From assembly GCA_001692895.1 (NCBI GenBank), contig KV748218.1, positions 682,001-746,000 on the forward strand: a DNA stretch of 64,000 nt, in the 5' to 3' direction. The notes below the pieces were generated by a model, which worked only from the letters and a program-made list of their open reading frames with translations, did no database searches and was not told where the DNA came from. The stretch comes from Cenococcum geophilum 1.58 (lineage: Eukaryota > Ascomycota > Dothideomycetes > Gloniales > Gloniaceae). Below, piece after piece: positions 23,721-36,129 of this stretch. Made by a program: the position numbers and the translations under genes. Numbering within the stretch: position 1 is the first letter of the stretch; every line of letters begins with the position of its first letter.

Positions 23721-24149
23721 AGAGCGATAGAAGATATATAAAGGAGGGCATTAATATCCGTAAAAGGGTATATGGTTGCGGTCGAAATAACTATAAAGTA
23801 TAACTTACAACTCTAAAACCTACTAGATTTGTAGAATATATAGTAAGAGATCCCTTTACTATTTCTAATTTCTATTTTAACCCTTAAATTTTAAATTATA
23901 GGGGCCTGCTTTAGGGCACCCCGAGGAGTTATTTATAGTAGGGTCCCCATTTTAGGACCCTTAAACTGTCTTAAGTAGCTTAGTAAAGTATATCGCCTCG
24001 ATATAATGGTTATTAACGGGGGTAACACCTTATATTAAATTGTGTCTGATAGACACTTCGTTACCCATCGCTTTATTATACTGACTATTCTATTATTTAG
24101 TCACCAATATTGCGTAATTATAAGTACGTTATTAGCTAACTCGGAAACT

Positions 24150-24625
24150 GCTATATATACAATTTATAAGCTACTGGCCTGTCCGCCTATTTATAGTAAG
24201 TCTATTTACCTTACTAGCAGCATTAATATAGGTTCTGCTACCGACTAGCAAGCTAAGGTAACGTCGTCCCTCTTATATCTCCCTATTACTTTCTTTAACC
24301 TATGCCGTAATAACTAGTATAAAGATTAGATGTAGGAAATTTCTAATCTATAGTTCCGCGAGTATGTTAAGTAGGAGCTTAATTATTTGGACCGCGCTAA
24401 CGTTATTGTAATGTTCTTTAATAAGAATGGTATATTGCTAATTAGCCTTCTTAAGCTTGGTCTATATGCTCTTAGTCGTAAAATAGTTGTTTACTGCCCT
24501 AAAGGTTACTAGAGACACGGCAATATGCAGATTATTTATAATAGGTTCGGTATCTAACTTATAAAGAATTTAGAAGAGTTTATTAGAGAGACTAGAAAGA
24601 TATTAGAGATCTAACTAAATATATT
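24150..24625 (+). pseudogene. Nucleoside 2-deoxyribosyltransferase-like relic
   Basis: The reading is SIYLTSSINIGSATD (24,200-24,245), QAKVTSSLLYLPITFFNL (24,253-24,305), FREYVK (about 24,355), ELNYLDRANVIVMFFNKN (24,378-24,430), LISLLKLGLYALSRKIVV (24,438-24,490), YCPKGY, RHGNMQIIYNRFGI, LEEFIRETRKILEI to about 24,612. This follows the Nuc_deoxyrib_tr2 family (PF15891) in order: FLAGSI-x-M-G-x-A-x-D-W at the start, N-P-R-R-x-D-W, F-x-x-Q-x-x-W-E-L, L-x-x-A-D-V-I-x-M-x-F and S-P-I-S-L-L-E-L-G. Family members hydrolyse or transfer the base of 2'-deoxynucleosides. RIP-type changes hit expected Trp and Gln codons. The upstream open frame starting at 24,042 is in the same frame, so the N-terminus may begin near there. 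It is divergently arranged against the ferritin-like relic at 22.8-23.7 kb. Confidence 0.66.
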
Positions 24626-27600
24626 ACTGGAGATATCCTTAGTTTTATAATAATTAGGATGGCAATAATAAGATAGATTAGATTTATTTATTAGCTTAAT
24701 ATATTTGGTTTAGGGCTATTAGAAAGGCATAAAGTAACAATAATTCTAATAATAATGGTGGTAGCAATAGTAGCATCTTCTTAAACCCTTTGTTTTTATT
24801 TAGGAATTTTACTTAATAATATCAATTTCTACACTATACCCCCTAATTTTAAGAAACTTTGATTATATAGTCGAAGTTGTTTAATTGGTCAGATTCCTGC
24901 CAAGAGGTTTACCCTATAAGTTTTATCACGTAATATCGTTGCGGGCTTATCTTCTAATAAGAGAGCTCTTAGTTAAAGCGAGCTATAAATAAGAATTTTT
25001 GAAGGTAAAGGAGACCTTAAATATATCTAGGATTATAGGAAGGTAGATTAAATTTCCTTTAATAAGCAAACGATATAATAACTAAAGAGCGTACTATTTA
25101 AGCTAATAAATTTCCTCCTTAATTCTGTAGAATTCTCTATCCTTAGGCTAAGCGTGCCCTTTTCCTCTTAGATGCCGTGATTTTATTTCCAGCCTTTATA
25201 ACCCGTTTATCTCCGTAATTTTATAATTATAGATAAATTGCTAATAAGGAAATTTCAACCTTTTAACGGTACCTATAATAAGAAGAAAGAAAGCGAGGTT
25301 TAATATTAACTCTAAATATTAATTAGACGCAGCCTCTTATAAGCGGCTCTTATAATTACGCCGGCTAGTATTCTAGTTTAAGGAGCCTTACTTTTTTATT
25401 TAAGTAGCTATGTATAAGGTCCTATAGACGATCTTATAGCTTATTGCTTCCCGATACTATAAACGGTTAGTAGCTTAAGAGTAGTATAAGGTAGGAAATC
25501 TTACCTATAACTAGCATTTCTCCTTACTTCTCTGCCTTGTCTTATACCCTTTTAATATGTTTTCCTACCCTCTCTTCTTAGAGGATTATCTTTAGGTTTG
25601 TAGAGCCTTTATATACTATAGTATATTTGCCAAATAGTACCCTATCTATTCTTTTTAATCTAATATAGATTAAGATGCCGAGGATCTATTTTAAGTTAGC
25701 GTGAGCTATAATAATATTATTTAAGCTACTAACATAACTATTATCCAAGGTGTTGTTAGTTAGAGTATTATTAAGTAAAGACTGCACTGCGATCCTAATG
25801 TCTATATATTATAAGTTTTGAATTTATAAACTATAATTTAGAGCTTACTAATAGTTTTTAATTGCTATACTAAATGGACTTGCCGAGTGCGAGTCTTGTA
25901 AGCATTATACCTATATATTAGCTAAGTAAGGTAAGGCAACTGCGCGGCTATACCGAAACCGCTTAATATTATAAAAACAGTCTTATAATCGCCTACTAGT
26001 GCGCTAATCCTATATAGCCCGCTAAACAGAGCTAAATAGGGCGGTTTGCCGTAGTAGGTCTTGCTGTAATATAGTAATCTCTAGGTTAAGCCTCTATGAG
26101 GCTCTATAAATAGATCTAAAGAATTCTGTTCCCCTTCTAACTAGAATATTATAGTAAAAGGATAAGTTTATAGAAAGGACTAAAAACTTACTACTAGAAT
26201 CTACAGACCTATATACTACCCTACTTTAATTTTTAACGGTTAAGATAAACTTAGATATATTTTAATAATATTATTAATATAACTAATATAAGCTTAAGAA
26301 CAGCCGGAGCCTATAGCCCTATTTTAGTAAATAAGAAATCCGGACTATAGAAGAAGGGTTAAAAGGAATATTATTATAAAGATATAGATATATAGCCGAG
26401 GAGGAAGCGGCTTTAATATTAAGTGCCGCTAAATAGAATAGGCAGAAAGGATTGCTAATACTTAGTGTACGCGGATAAATATTTCGTATAATAGCCTATA
26501 GAGAAAAGGATAAGAGAGTAGGAGAAGAAAGTGCAGTAATAATCCCCCCTATATAGTATTGGATATAGTTAGTAAGGTATTAGTCCTATAGAAAGGGGGA
26601 AGAGGGAATAAGGCTTATAATAACTCCCTATATATTCTCCGCTACACGTAAAGGGAAAGAGTTTTAGCTAGCTATTACCGTAAGAACGTAAAAAAGTAGA
26701 AGGATAAACAATATTATCCTAACTAAGCGATAAACTCGTTAGTATATATTTAAAAAAACCCTAAGTATATCTATAAGAAAGTTAAGATAAGGACTAGTGA
26801 AAAGTGGGATTATATTAATTAACGAGAGATTTATAGCTTATAAACCGGCAATCTAGATATCCTAGACTTTAAAGCTAATATAGAACGCATTTACCGTAAT
26901 ATAAAATAACTATAAAAGGACATTGGCCTAACTCTATAGACCTAAATATTGATGGCGGCGGATTAGCTGCGGATAGGTAAGATATTAAGATACTAGAAAA
27001 GAAGTGGTTTTTAAAAATGACTATATATAGGGACGGAAGTAAATAAGGATAAGAAAAGTAAAGATGCTACCTATAGCTATAGCATATACTTAGGTAATTT
27101 CCATAATGATATGGACTATTATTTAAGGGCGGAAGAAAAGAAATTAGCGAAGTATAGTAAAAATTAGCGGAAAATTTGTTAATTTAAGGGATGCCCGAAA
27201 ATCCGTTAAAGGCAAAAATAGAAAGGGACTAGAATTGGGAACCTAGTAAGAGGTCTAGAACTAGGAACTTGATAATAAACCTAGTAACAGAATTCTAGTC
27301 ACTAGCTAAAATTAAGTAAAAATATTATTACTTTATTAGCTATTAATATAGGTAATCTAGTAAAATTTCTAAGTATGCTCGCGAGATGGAAAACGTTTAA
27401 AAAGAGCTACCTATTCTAGTGGATACTTATAACCTATATGCGCCCTAATAATAGCAAAAGATACCAATCCTATAAGCACTTCTTTTCGCTAAGGAAGTTG
27501 TAATAACGGATGCTAGAGAATATTAGTAGATAATAGTACGGGAAATAAAGCTCTAACGTACCTCTATTAATTTAATAACTAAAGTAACAGAGGTTATCTT

Positions 27601-28900
27601 AAAGAGGAATCCGGCGGCGTTAAAGTCGGGCGGCTAATAATATAGGTTATCCACACTAATAGCTCGCTTCTCTTTAATGTATCCCTATATTAGTTCTATA
27701 ATAATATTACTTAGCGCTCTAATATCTCTAGGTTTAGCGTTTTATAATAGGCGGGTATAGCAATATTTTTAATACGCTATAATATTTTATTAGTAAAGGC
27801 GGTTTTAAAACTAAGCTAATTACTAACTAATTTTTATATCTCTATATAGATGAATAAGTATATTTAAATAACTTAGTAAACTATACTCTAATCCTTTCGT
27901 TATAAGGTACGCAAGCCCGTTAAGTATTTACTATAGTTAGTGCCCTGTTTAGTTATTACGCTATTAGGTTTTTACCTATCTAAGTATTATAGCTAAGTAA
28001 ATTTTATTAAGGAGAGGATTGCCAGTAACGTAGTATAGAGAGTAGGCTATAAACTTGAAAATAATATAGGAAGTCTTATTAAATCTAAAAACCTTAAGAG
28101 CAGAGATGAAGTTGGTGTATTATATCTATTAAAACTTATAAAGCTTTTCTTTAATATTAGGTTCTAAAAAACTCCGCACTATAATAAGATTTAATAGGGG
28201 ATCTTTCCGCTTACTTTTTACTATAGCAATATTAGACGGGAGATCTCTCCTTTTAGCCACTATGACCTAATCTTTAATACTAAGTTATAGCTAATAGGTC
28301 TTCTTATAGACCCTCTATAAAGATCTATATTTTATTCTCACGTATTTATATACCCTAACCCTAGATTTAATAGCTTTAGGGAGTCTAAAACGCTATAGGC
28401 CAGTCTTAGGATTTATATTATCCCTATTTAAAGAGTAGAGTCTTTTTTTAGCTAAAGCATCGCGATTATAAGGGGTGTTACCTTCTATAAATTGATTAAG
28501 GAAGCTGGTCCAGGAACGTATTTTAAGTTCTCTTAGTGCTTCCAAATTAATCTGTATATAGCGTTTTTTAGATATAGAAATTATCCTAAGCGGTATATAA
28601 TAATAGGAAAGTCTGTTTTCCGATAATATTATTAGCTAAAGAATAGGTGTGAAGGACGGATTTATGCCTCTTATAATTTACTAAAGGAAAAGAGCGATAA
28701 ATATAATAGGGGTCCGGAATTAGACCCCTAGGTTTCTATTTAAAGCATAAAAGGAACTTATAGTAGGTAATAGATTTAAAATAGTAAGTACTACGGATAA
28801 GAGGCTATAAGTGGCCTGTTCTCCTAGGCGGATTATATATTCCTCTTAAAAAGTTATCTTAAGATATAATGGTATGATTCCTCTAATAGGAGCGAAGACT
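24626..28900. other. RIP-degraded stretch, patches of coding-like reading only
   Basis: Plus-strand patches around 26,770-27,180 (IRTSEKWDYIN, LRAEEKKLAKYSKN) and 28,060-28,680 (EAGPGTYFKFSQCF, FFRYRNYPKRYI) read coherently for 60-130 codons but in changing frames. They probably belong to one or two large genes. I recognise no family. At 28,690 there is a word ggggtccggaattagacccc resembling those at 16,690 and 46,665. Confidence 0.28.
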
Positions 28901-29301
28901 CGTGACGGAGAGGAGCATTAGTTAAAGAGGCGCGGCTAGCATTAAGATTAAGTTGCTATACTTTCCATTTAAGGGAGCTAGTAATGACAATATTAAGAGA
29001 CTTAAGAAGTTTAGGAGGAGAATAATTGCCGTTAATTATTCCTATCGATCTACTGAGAGGTAGCTGTTAGATCTACGTAATGGCTACCTAAAGCTAGATT
29101 TTCTGGCCGATTTTTATTTAGAATAAAAGACATTAAGTCCTAGCAGCCGCAGAAGTTCTTCCTCTAGAAGTTTGGCGCTAAACTATAGATTATATCTCGT
29201 AAGTAACGCCCTTATATCTTATATATAAAGTATCCTTATACTTACTTCTTAATAGAGCTTAACTATAAAAGAGAGTGCTAAAGTAGCTCTAGATACTATA
29301 T
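28901..29301. other. RIP-degraded stretch left of the inverted-repeat element
   Basis: Purine-rich, no gene seen. The sequence just left of 29,302 (agatactata) does not match the sequence right of 30,220 (ctaaggtaaa), so a target-site duplication is not evident. Confidence 0.3.
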
Positions 29302-30220
29302 AAGAGGCCGCTAAGCAATACACGCTTATAAAGTAATGTATGGTACCAATATCCCCCCACCAAAATACTTATAACTTATTAACTATAATAGTTATTTATA
29401 TAAAATTTTAAATATAGCTTATTAAATAGTAAATTAAGCTTTTTATAAGGTAGAATTTTTTAAATTTAAAACTATACTGTTAGTATACATAATCTAATCA
29501 ACGGGCATAAATATTACTTATAGTGGCGATACGTATGCGGTGTTAATATAATTAATTATTGATCCTCCTATTCTCTAATACAGTGTTAATAGTATATGCG
29601 CGTCTTACGTAGGTTACGTGCTCTATACGCGTAATATATAAGACGAATGTCTTCCAATATATACTATATATTTATATATAATATTAAAATATATTTATAA
29701 AATACTTATAACTTAATAACTATAATAGTTATTTATATAAAATTTTAAATATAGCTTATTAATTAGTAAGTTAAACTTATTATAAAGTAAAAATTTTTAA
29801 ATTACTATTTTATATAATATTTTATTGCCTTTTTTTTAATTAAATGTTTTTTATTATATTTTATTTTTATTTTATAATTTTTATAAAAAAAAAATTTATA
29901 AAAAGTTTAACTTACTAATTAGTAAGTATTGGAACGTTAATTATATAACGTAGTTACGGGACTATATAGTGAGGTTAGCTAACCTAACCTTAGAGTAACC
30001 CCTTACTTTTAGTAAAAATAATTAACTACCAACTTTAACACCGCATACGTACTACTATAAGTAATATTCGTATATGTTAATAAAGCGAGTATACCAACAG
30101 TAAGCTATATTAAAATTTTTATATAAGTAGCTATTACAGTTATTAAGTTATAAGTATTTTGGTAGAGGGATATTAGTACTATATATTACTTTATAAGCGT
30201 GTATTACCTAACGGCCTCTT
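29302..30220. mobile_element. 0.92-kb AT-rich element with about 250-bp terminal inverted repeats
   Basis: The left end AAGAGGCCGCTAAGCAATAC matches the reverse complement of the right end AAGAGGCCGTTAGGTAATAC, and the match continues inward with only scattered transitions for about 250 bp (shared words: cacgcttataaagtaat, caaaatacttataact, cgtatgcggtgttaa). A second direct copy of part of the left arm begins at 29,697, and an inverted piece sits at 29,885-29,930, making a nested hairpin around an almost pure A/T core (29,815-29,900). A GGTTAGCTAACC palindrome lies at about 29,974. There is no coding frame. The structure fits a foldback or MITE-type DNA element; the superfamily is not determinable because no clear target duplication is visible. 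Confidence 0.75.
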
Positions 30221-30477
30221 CTAAGGTAAAGGTTTTATCTATAGGCGTTTTAAATTACTAATTATATTCTATATAAAACCTCTACTATCTTAATTATATT
30301 AGATTATAGATTTTATATTATACTTATGTTTAGAGGCGCTTTATAAACTTCTTCTTAAGGCTATGTTAATAAAAGTACCGCGTTTAAATCTATAGTAATA
30401 AGATATATCAGGTATGGTGGAAAAAAGGCAAAATAGGTAAGACTTAAACTAGTTATAACCTTCTGTAGACTATTATT
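30221..30477. other. Short RIP-degraded spacer
   Basis: TA-rich, no feature seen. It separates the inverted-repeat element from the 86-bp minisatellite. Confidence 0.3.
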
Positions 30478-31588
30478 CTCTAAATATAATTGCTCTAGAC
30501 GTAGCTATTCTAAATATAGCTATTAGACGTAACGTTCTTGCTCTCTAAACGTAACTATTCTCCAGATATAGTTCTCCTATTTAGCGCTACTAAGAGGACC
30601 GATTATTTTAGGCTAATTGGGCATCTAATAATACAGATATAGTTTCCTATTTAGCGCTGCTAAGAGGACTAGTTATTTTGGGCTAATTAGGCATCTAATA
30701 ATTCTTTAGACGTAGCTATTCTCCAGACGTGGTATTAAGAGGACTAGTTATTTTAGGCTAATTAGACATCTAGCCTTTAGATATAGCTATTCTCCAGACG
30801 TAATGTCCTATTTAGCGCTACTAAAAGGACTAGTTATTTTAGGCCGATTAAATATTTGATCTCTAAATGTGGCTATTCTCTAGACGTGGTGTCCTATTTA
30901 GCGCTGCTAAGAGAACTAGTCATTTTAGGCCAATTGGACATCCAATTTCTAAACGTAGCTATTCTCTAAATATAGTGTCCTATTTAACGCCGCTAAGAGG
31001 ACCAGTTATTTTGGGCTAATTAAATATCCGATCTCTAAATATAGCTATTCTCTAGACGTAGTGTCCTATTTAGCGCTGCTAAAAGAACTAGTCATTTTAG
31101 GCCAATTAGATATCCAATTTTTAGATATAACTATTTTCTAAATATAGTGTCCTATTTGGCGCCGCTAAGAGGACTAGTTATTTTGGGCCAATTAGATATC
31201 TAATCTCTAAATATAGCTGTTCTCTAGATATAATGTCCTATTTAGCGCCGCTAAAAGGACTAGTTATTTTAGGCCAATTAAACATCTAATCTTTAGATAT
31301 AGCCGTTCTCCAGATATAATATCCTATTTAGCGCTGCTAAGAGGACCGGTTATTTTAGGCCAATTAGATATCCGATTTCCAGACGTAGCTATTTTTAAGA
31401 CATGGTGTCCTATTTGGCGCTGCTAAGAGGACTAGTTATTTTAGGCCAATTAGACATCCGATCTTAAGACATAGCTATTCTTTAGCGTGGTTCTCCTATT
31501 TGGCGCTGCTAAAAGGACTAATCATTTTAGGCCAATTAGGCATCTGATAATTCTCTAGACGTGACTATTCTTTAAACGTGACTAGGAT
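30478..31588 (+). repeat. 86-bp minisatellite, about 12 units
   Basis: The anchor ttagcgcygctaagagga recurs at 30,581, 30,651, 30,812, 30,898, 30,984, 31,070, 31,156, 31,242, 31,328, 31,414 and 31,500. From 30,812 onward the spacing is exactly 86 bp each time; the first units are shortened or partial. Each unit also contains agctattctctagacgta and ggactagttattttaggc. Units differ mainly by C/T and G/A, as expected if the array was RIPed after it formed. 86 is not a multiple of three and the units contain stops, so it is not coding in its present state. It lies directly upstream of the DUF3723 relic. Confidence 0.92.
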
Positions 31589-31789
31589 CCCCTAACTACG
31601 GTTAGCTAAAAATAGAGGGTCCTAGAATTGGGTTCTAAGGATAATATTTAAAGCGCAGCTAAAAACTTATACTAGTTATAATAAATAACCTATTCTCCTG
31701 TAGCAAATATTATTAAATAGGCTATATAGATATATAAAACACACGATTTCTTAAGCATAAACGAAGATTTATAGCGAAGAGGAGGATTA

Positions 31790-34700
31790 AGTATAGAGGT
31801 ACTGCTAGTGTTAATCTTAAAGTGCTACATTTCGCATGCGAAAAGGATAAGGTAAATATAGTAAGACTTAAGAATTTCTTCCGGAAGAATGGTTGCGATT
31901 GCCTAGATATTTAAAATTATCTTCCTACTGTTATCGATTAGGAGCAGCTTAACGCTACTATTTAACTTTTAAAAACTTCCGCTAAGGCGCTAATAGGTTA
32001 TCTATATAATAATTATATAGAGCTAAGCTTTCCTCCTAATTTCCATTTAGAGTGTCTTTACGGCCTATACTAGGTTTAAGCAGCTACTAAGTTCCTTCCT
32101 TTAAGAGATAAGCGCTAGATTATAGATCTATATCTTGTAGGTAGGAAATTCCTATTTTGTATATATAGTAGGCTCTAACTCTAATTATATCTAAATATTA
32201 ACTATAAACTAAAGACAACTATAATTGAAGAGTACTCTTATAAGAAGAAGCCTAATGATAGTAAAATCTACTATAAAATTCGCCAGTACTAATTATTAGG
32301 GAATACGTACTTTAAAGAATAATAGTGGGCTTGTTTGGCCGCTATATCTAACCGGAAAAAGCAGAATCTAAAGCGTATATTAAATCGCCTAGAATATAGA
32401 GCGGCATTTAACTTGTAATTAGATATTCCTAGGCTTAAAGGAGGTATAAGACTAGGTATTATATATATATAGTTTAATATAGGATGTGATAAGGTAAGGA
32501 TTTATATCTAGGCGCTATAAGTTACTAATAATATTTAAATAGCTAATTCTCTGTTATTTTGATTATATTAGGTATATCTAGTTTAAGATCTTTAGTAGTA
32601 ATAGACGGGCAATATAGAAGGTAGATAGAGCTACTGTAATAGCATTAGAGCTTACTACTTTTAGAGCGTATAGTGTGGATACTAGAGCTTTATATAGCCA
32701 GTTATAGCGCGGCCAGATCTTTAGTAATTTTAATAAGTAAAATTGTAAAGTTATATAGAGTGAAGTGCTCTCTATCTCTACTAACCGCTTAATCCCTTCT
32801 TTCTTTAGTTTTTTTAAGGATCTTAATTACCTATAAGGCCCGGCTAACTACGTAAAATGACTAATACTACTATTAGGTAAGGACTCCTTATTCTATACCT
32901 TATAGTAAATATTCTCTAGTATAAACTAGTGGATTAATTAATATATAATCTAAAAGTCCGAATCTAGGTTTGTATTTAGGCTAAGAAGTTAAATAGATTA
33001 AGTAGACCTTAGACGCTAATAGATATAAATAAGTACTATACGCGATTACCTTAAAATCCTAGCGCAGCGTAAAAAGGTAAGGAATGATTTATTAGTAAAG
33101 CCAACTAATAATTTAAGCGAGACTGCCCTATATAAGTTTGCCGCTCTTGCCTACTAATTAGGCTTTAAGTTTAACTAAATCTATAGTTTAATTTAGCGGT
33201 TTACTAATAGGGAGATTGCTTATATAGCTCTATGGGAAGCTAGGAAACTAGACCGCTAGCGATATAATCCTATCGCCTTTAAGGGCTTTATAGAGTAAAT
33301 AGTAGATTTCTTTTCTACCGCTTAAGAGATAATAGAAGAGGAAATGAGAGTTATAGTTAATGTTAATTATTCTAATAGGTTACTAAAGAGATACGGGATT
33401 CTAAAAATTTATAATTATGAATAAGATAAGCTTTTACTATTTCTAGATAAGCTATATACTAATAGGGTACAATCTAATAAGATAACGTTATTTTTTATCT
33501 AAAGATCTATATACCTCGCCTTTTTTAGAAAGCTAAACCGCACTAATATTAACAGTGGTATAACTTATAGGCAAGTATAGATCCCTAAATAGGTAATACT
33601 TAAACGAAAAAGGCTTAAGCGGGAGAGGTAGTAGTAGGCTAAATAAGAGACGCTTAACTAGGAGAGGCTTAAATACAAAAGGCTTAAATAAGAGAGGCTT
33701 AAGTGGGAGAGGCTTAAGTAGGAGAGGCTTAAGCAGGAAAGGCTTAAGTAGGAGAGGCTTAAGCAGGAGAGGCTTAAGTAGGAGAGGCTTAAGTAGGAGA
33801 GGCTTAAGCAGGAGAGGCTTAAGTAGGAGAGGCTTAAGTAGGAGAGGCTTAAACGAGAGAGGCTTGAATAGGAGAGGCTTAAACGAGAGAGGCTCGAATA
33901 GGAGAGGCTTAAACGAGAGAGGCTTAAACGAGAGAGGCTTAAACAAGAGAGGCTTGAACGGGAGAGGCTTGAGCGGGAGAGGCTTAAGCGGGAGAGACTT
34001 AAGCGGGAGAGGTTGGAACGGGAGAGGCTTAAACAAGAGAGGATAGAGCGGGAGAGGCTTAAGCGGGAGAGGCTTGAACGAGAGAGGCTTAAGCGGGAGA
34101 GGCTTGAACGAGAGAGGCTTAAGCAGGAGAGGCTTAAACGAGAGAGGCTTAAGCGGGAGAGGCTTGAACGAGAGAGGCTTAAGCGGGAGAGGCTTAAACG
34201 AGAGAGGCTTGAGCGGGAGAGGCTTAAACAAGAGAGGCTTAAGCGGGAGAGGCTGGAACGGGAGAGGCTTAAGTGGGAGAGGCTTAAGCGGGAGAGGCTG
34301 GAACGGGAGAGGCTTAAGTAGGAGAGGCTTAAACAAGAGAGGCTTAAATAGGAGAGGCTTAAGCAGGAGAAGCTTAAGTAGGAGAGGCTTAAGTAGGAGA
34401 GACTTAAGTAGGAGAGGCTAGAATAGAAAAGGCTAGAATAGGAAAGGCTAGAGTAGGAGAGGCTAGAGTAAGAGAGGCCTAAAAAGGAGAGGCAGCGGTA
34501 GGCTAAGTAAGAGAGGCTTATATTTAAGTAAGAAAGATAAATATAGAAGATATAAGTAAGAAATAAAGAAAAGACTATAAGGGAAGAGTAGGAGAGGCTA
34601 GTAAAAGGATAGAAGCCTCTATTAATAGTAGAGTAGGACTAAAGATAAATTACTTAAATTAACCTAGATAAATTTATAGAACTAGTAGGCTAAGAACTAG

Positions 34701-35290
34701 TAGAAGAAGATTAGGTATTAAAGACTATACCTTAAAATAACTATTAAACACGGTAAGACTAAATAGAAGTTAGTAAAAATACCTATATTATATAGGATAA
34801 TATAAATTCCGTAGTAATAGATACCGCTAACTTAACTTCTACTTCTAACTAAAGGATAAAGACCTAGAAAATTTAAATAGACTTTAAAATTATAGAACGC
34901 GGTACTTAGAGTTTAGTATATAGCCTCCTAGTTAATCCCTTTAAGCTATTAGAGGTAAAGTAAGTAGTAGTAAAGTATATAAGAAAGAGAGAAAGGATAA
35001 AGATATATAATATAAATAAACGTATACTAAGCCCTTAAATATATTTTAAGGATGTTATTGCTAATAGGATAAACACTATACTTTTAATTCCGGAATTGGA
35101 GAGGGATATTATTAACCTTTCCCTTATATCGGGATGACTTATAATTTATACTAAGCCCATTTCTTTAGCATGCTTAGTTTATCTTAGCGGTGGCTATAAC
35201 CGGTTTAGAATATATATAGACTTTTTGCCCTTTAAGATATTATGTTTTAGTAAAAGATAAGGATCTAATAGACCTTTCTCTATTAGAGGG
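31790..35290 (+). pseudogene. DUF3723 gene relic with a coding minisatellite
   Basis: Reading order: VLHFACEKDKVNI and RLKNFFRKNGCDC (31,825-31,905); IIDLYLVGRKFLFCIYSRL (32,116-32,172); TIIEEYSYKKKPNDSKIYYK and IRQY (32,219-32,290); NTYFKE then ACLAAISNRK (32,300-32,360); RAAFNL and LDIPRLKGGIRLGI (32,400-32,460); FSFFKDLNYL (about 32,800). After a gap comes a Glu/Arg/Leu heptad-like repeat (33,605-34,515), and a C-terminal part with KIYNINKRILSP, LIPELERDIINLSLISG and CLVYLSGGYNRFRIYIDF (34,990-35,230). This is the order seen in fungal DUF3723 proteins (PF12520), including the D-L-Y-L-x-G-R-x-F-L-F-C-I-Y block and the RER-rich linker. Function is unknown, but the family is a recurrent Starship accessory gene. 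It is heavily RIPed. A LINE sits immediately behind its end. Confidence 0.72.
33605..34515 (+). repeat. 15-bp coding minisatellite inside the DUF3723 relic
   Basis: About 60 copies of a 15-bp unit of the form gagaggcttaagcgg/gaacg. In the frame that fits the gene it gives a five-residue repeat E-R-L-K/E-R, a highly charged helix typical of the linker of this family. Because the unit is a multiple of three and contains few CA/TG dinucleotides, it has stayed open in several frames, including an antisense Pro/Leu/Lys frame, and these are shadows. The 5' and 3' edges are more AT-rich (ggcttaagta), the centre keeps more C and G. Confidence 0.93.
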
Positions 35291-35294
35291 GAGG

Positions 35295-35312
35295 TTTTTT
35301 TTTTTTTTTTTT
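35295..35312 (-). other. LINE poly-A tail
   Basis: Eighteen consecutive T on the plus strand, abutting the DUF3723 relic on the left and the LINE 3' UTR on the right. It fixes both the orientation and the insertion point of the LINE. Confidence 0.88.
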
Positions 35313-36129
35313 ATATCTATTGTATTATACTACGTATAATACTACGCATGCAGCCTTTAGGCTATGGCGCTATAGTCCTATATACATAAATCCCTTAGGG
35401 CAGCTTAATATGTACTAGTAACTATATCCTAGTAGTTTATAAGCCCCTAAACTAGGGGTTTATAGTTCTTTAGTAAAATACTAAGTTACAAGCAACTACT
35501 AGGGAATGAGAAAATGGTAGAAAACTATAAGAAAATAAGAAATCCTAACGCCTTTCCCTGTCCTTTTGTAATTTATTTCTATCCTTTTACTTACTAATAT
35601 CTCTTTTCTAGGAGCCTAGTAGGAGTTACCTCCTATAGATCCTGCTGTTATTAGCCACTTTCTAGTAGCTATCCCTATCCTACTTAGAAATAGAAAAAGC
35701 GCCTCTCTTCCTTTTTGTATATAAAATAGCTTCTTTAGAGAGAGAGAAGAGCCTAGTTTCTTTTATATTTCTCTTCTTTCTTCCCTATATAGGTTGTAGT
35801 CCAGTAGTAGATATCTAGGGGTTTGTAGTGCTCTATATTCCCTAAAGTATCTACCTTCTTTATCCTCTCCTATTACTTTAGTAAAGGATTTAAAATAGCC
35901 TTTTNNTAGCTTTAGCTNGNAGAAAGCCGATTNTAGCCTTNTAGGATATTTATCCTTAGGGGCTTTAAGAGAAAAGGAATGGCTTCCTTTATAGATCCTA
36001 GTATAGTGTTTTCCTTTATTCTTATTCTGCTGCTAGTTGTTTTTCTACTGTTCTAGTATCTCTTCTCTTGCCGCTCTCCCTATATAGGCTAAGGAGGTAT
36101 AAAAAGATTGTAGTTTTCTTCTAGAAAGG

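Noticed and set aside
33533-34336. 267-codon Pro/Leu/Lys-repeat protein on the minus strand
   Set aside because: It is the antisense shadow of the 15-bp repeat in the DUF3723 relic; the unit is a multiple of three and lacks stop-forming triplets in this frame.
33864-34421. Gly/Arg/Leu-repeat open frames on the plus strand
   Set aside because: Alternative frames of the same 15-bp array; only the Glu-Arg-Leu-Lys frame fits the family.
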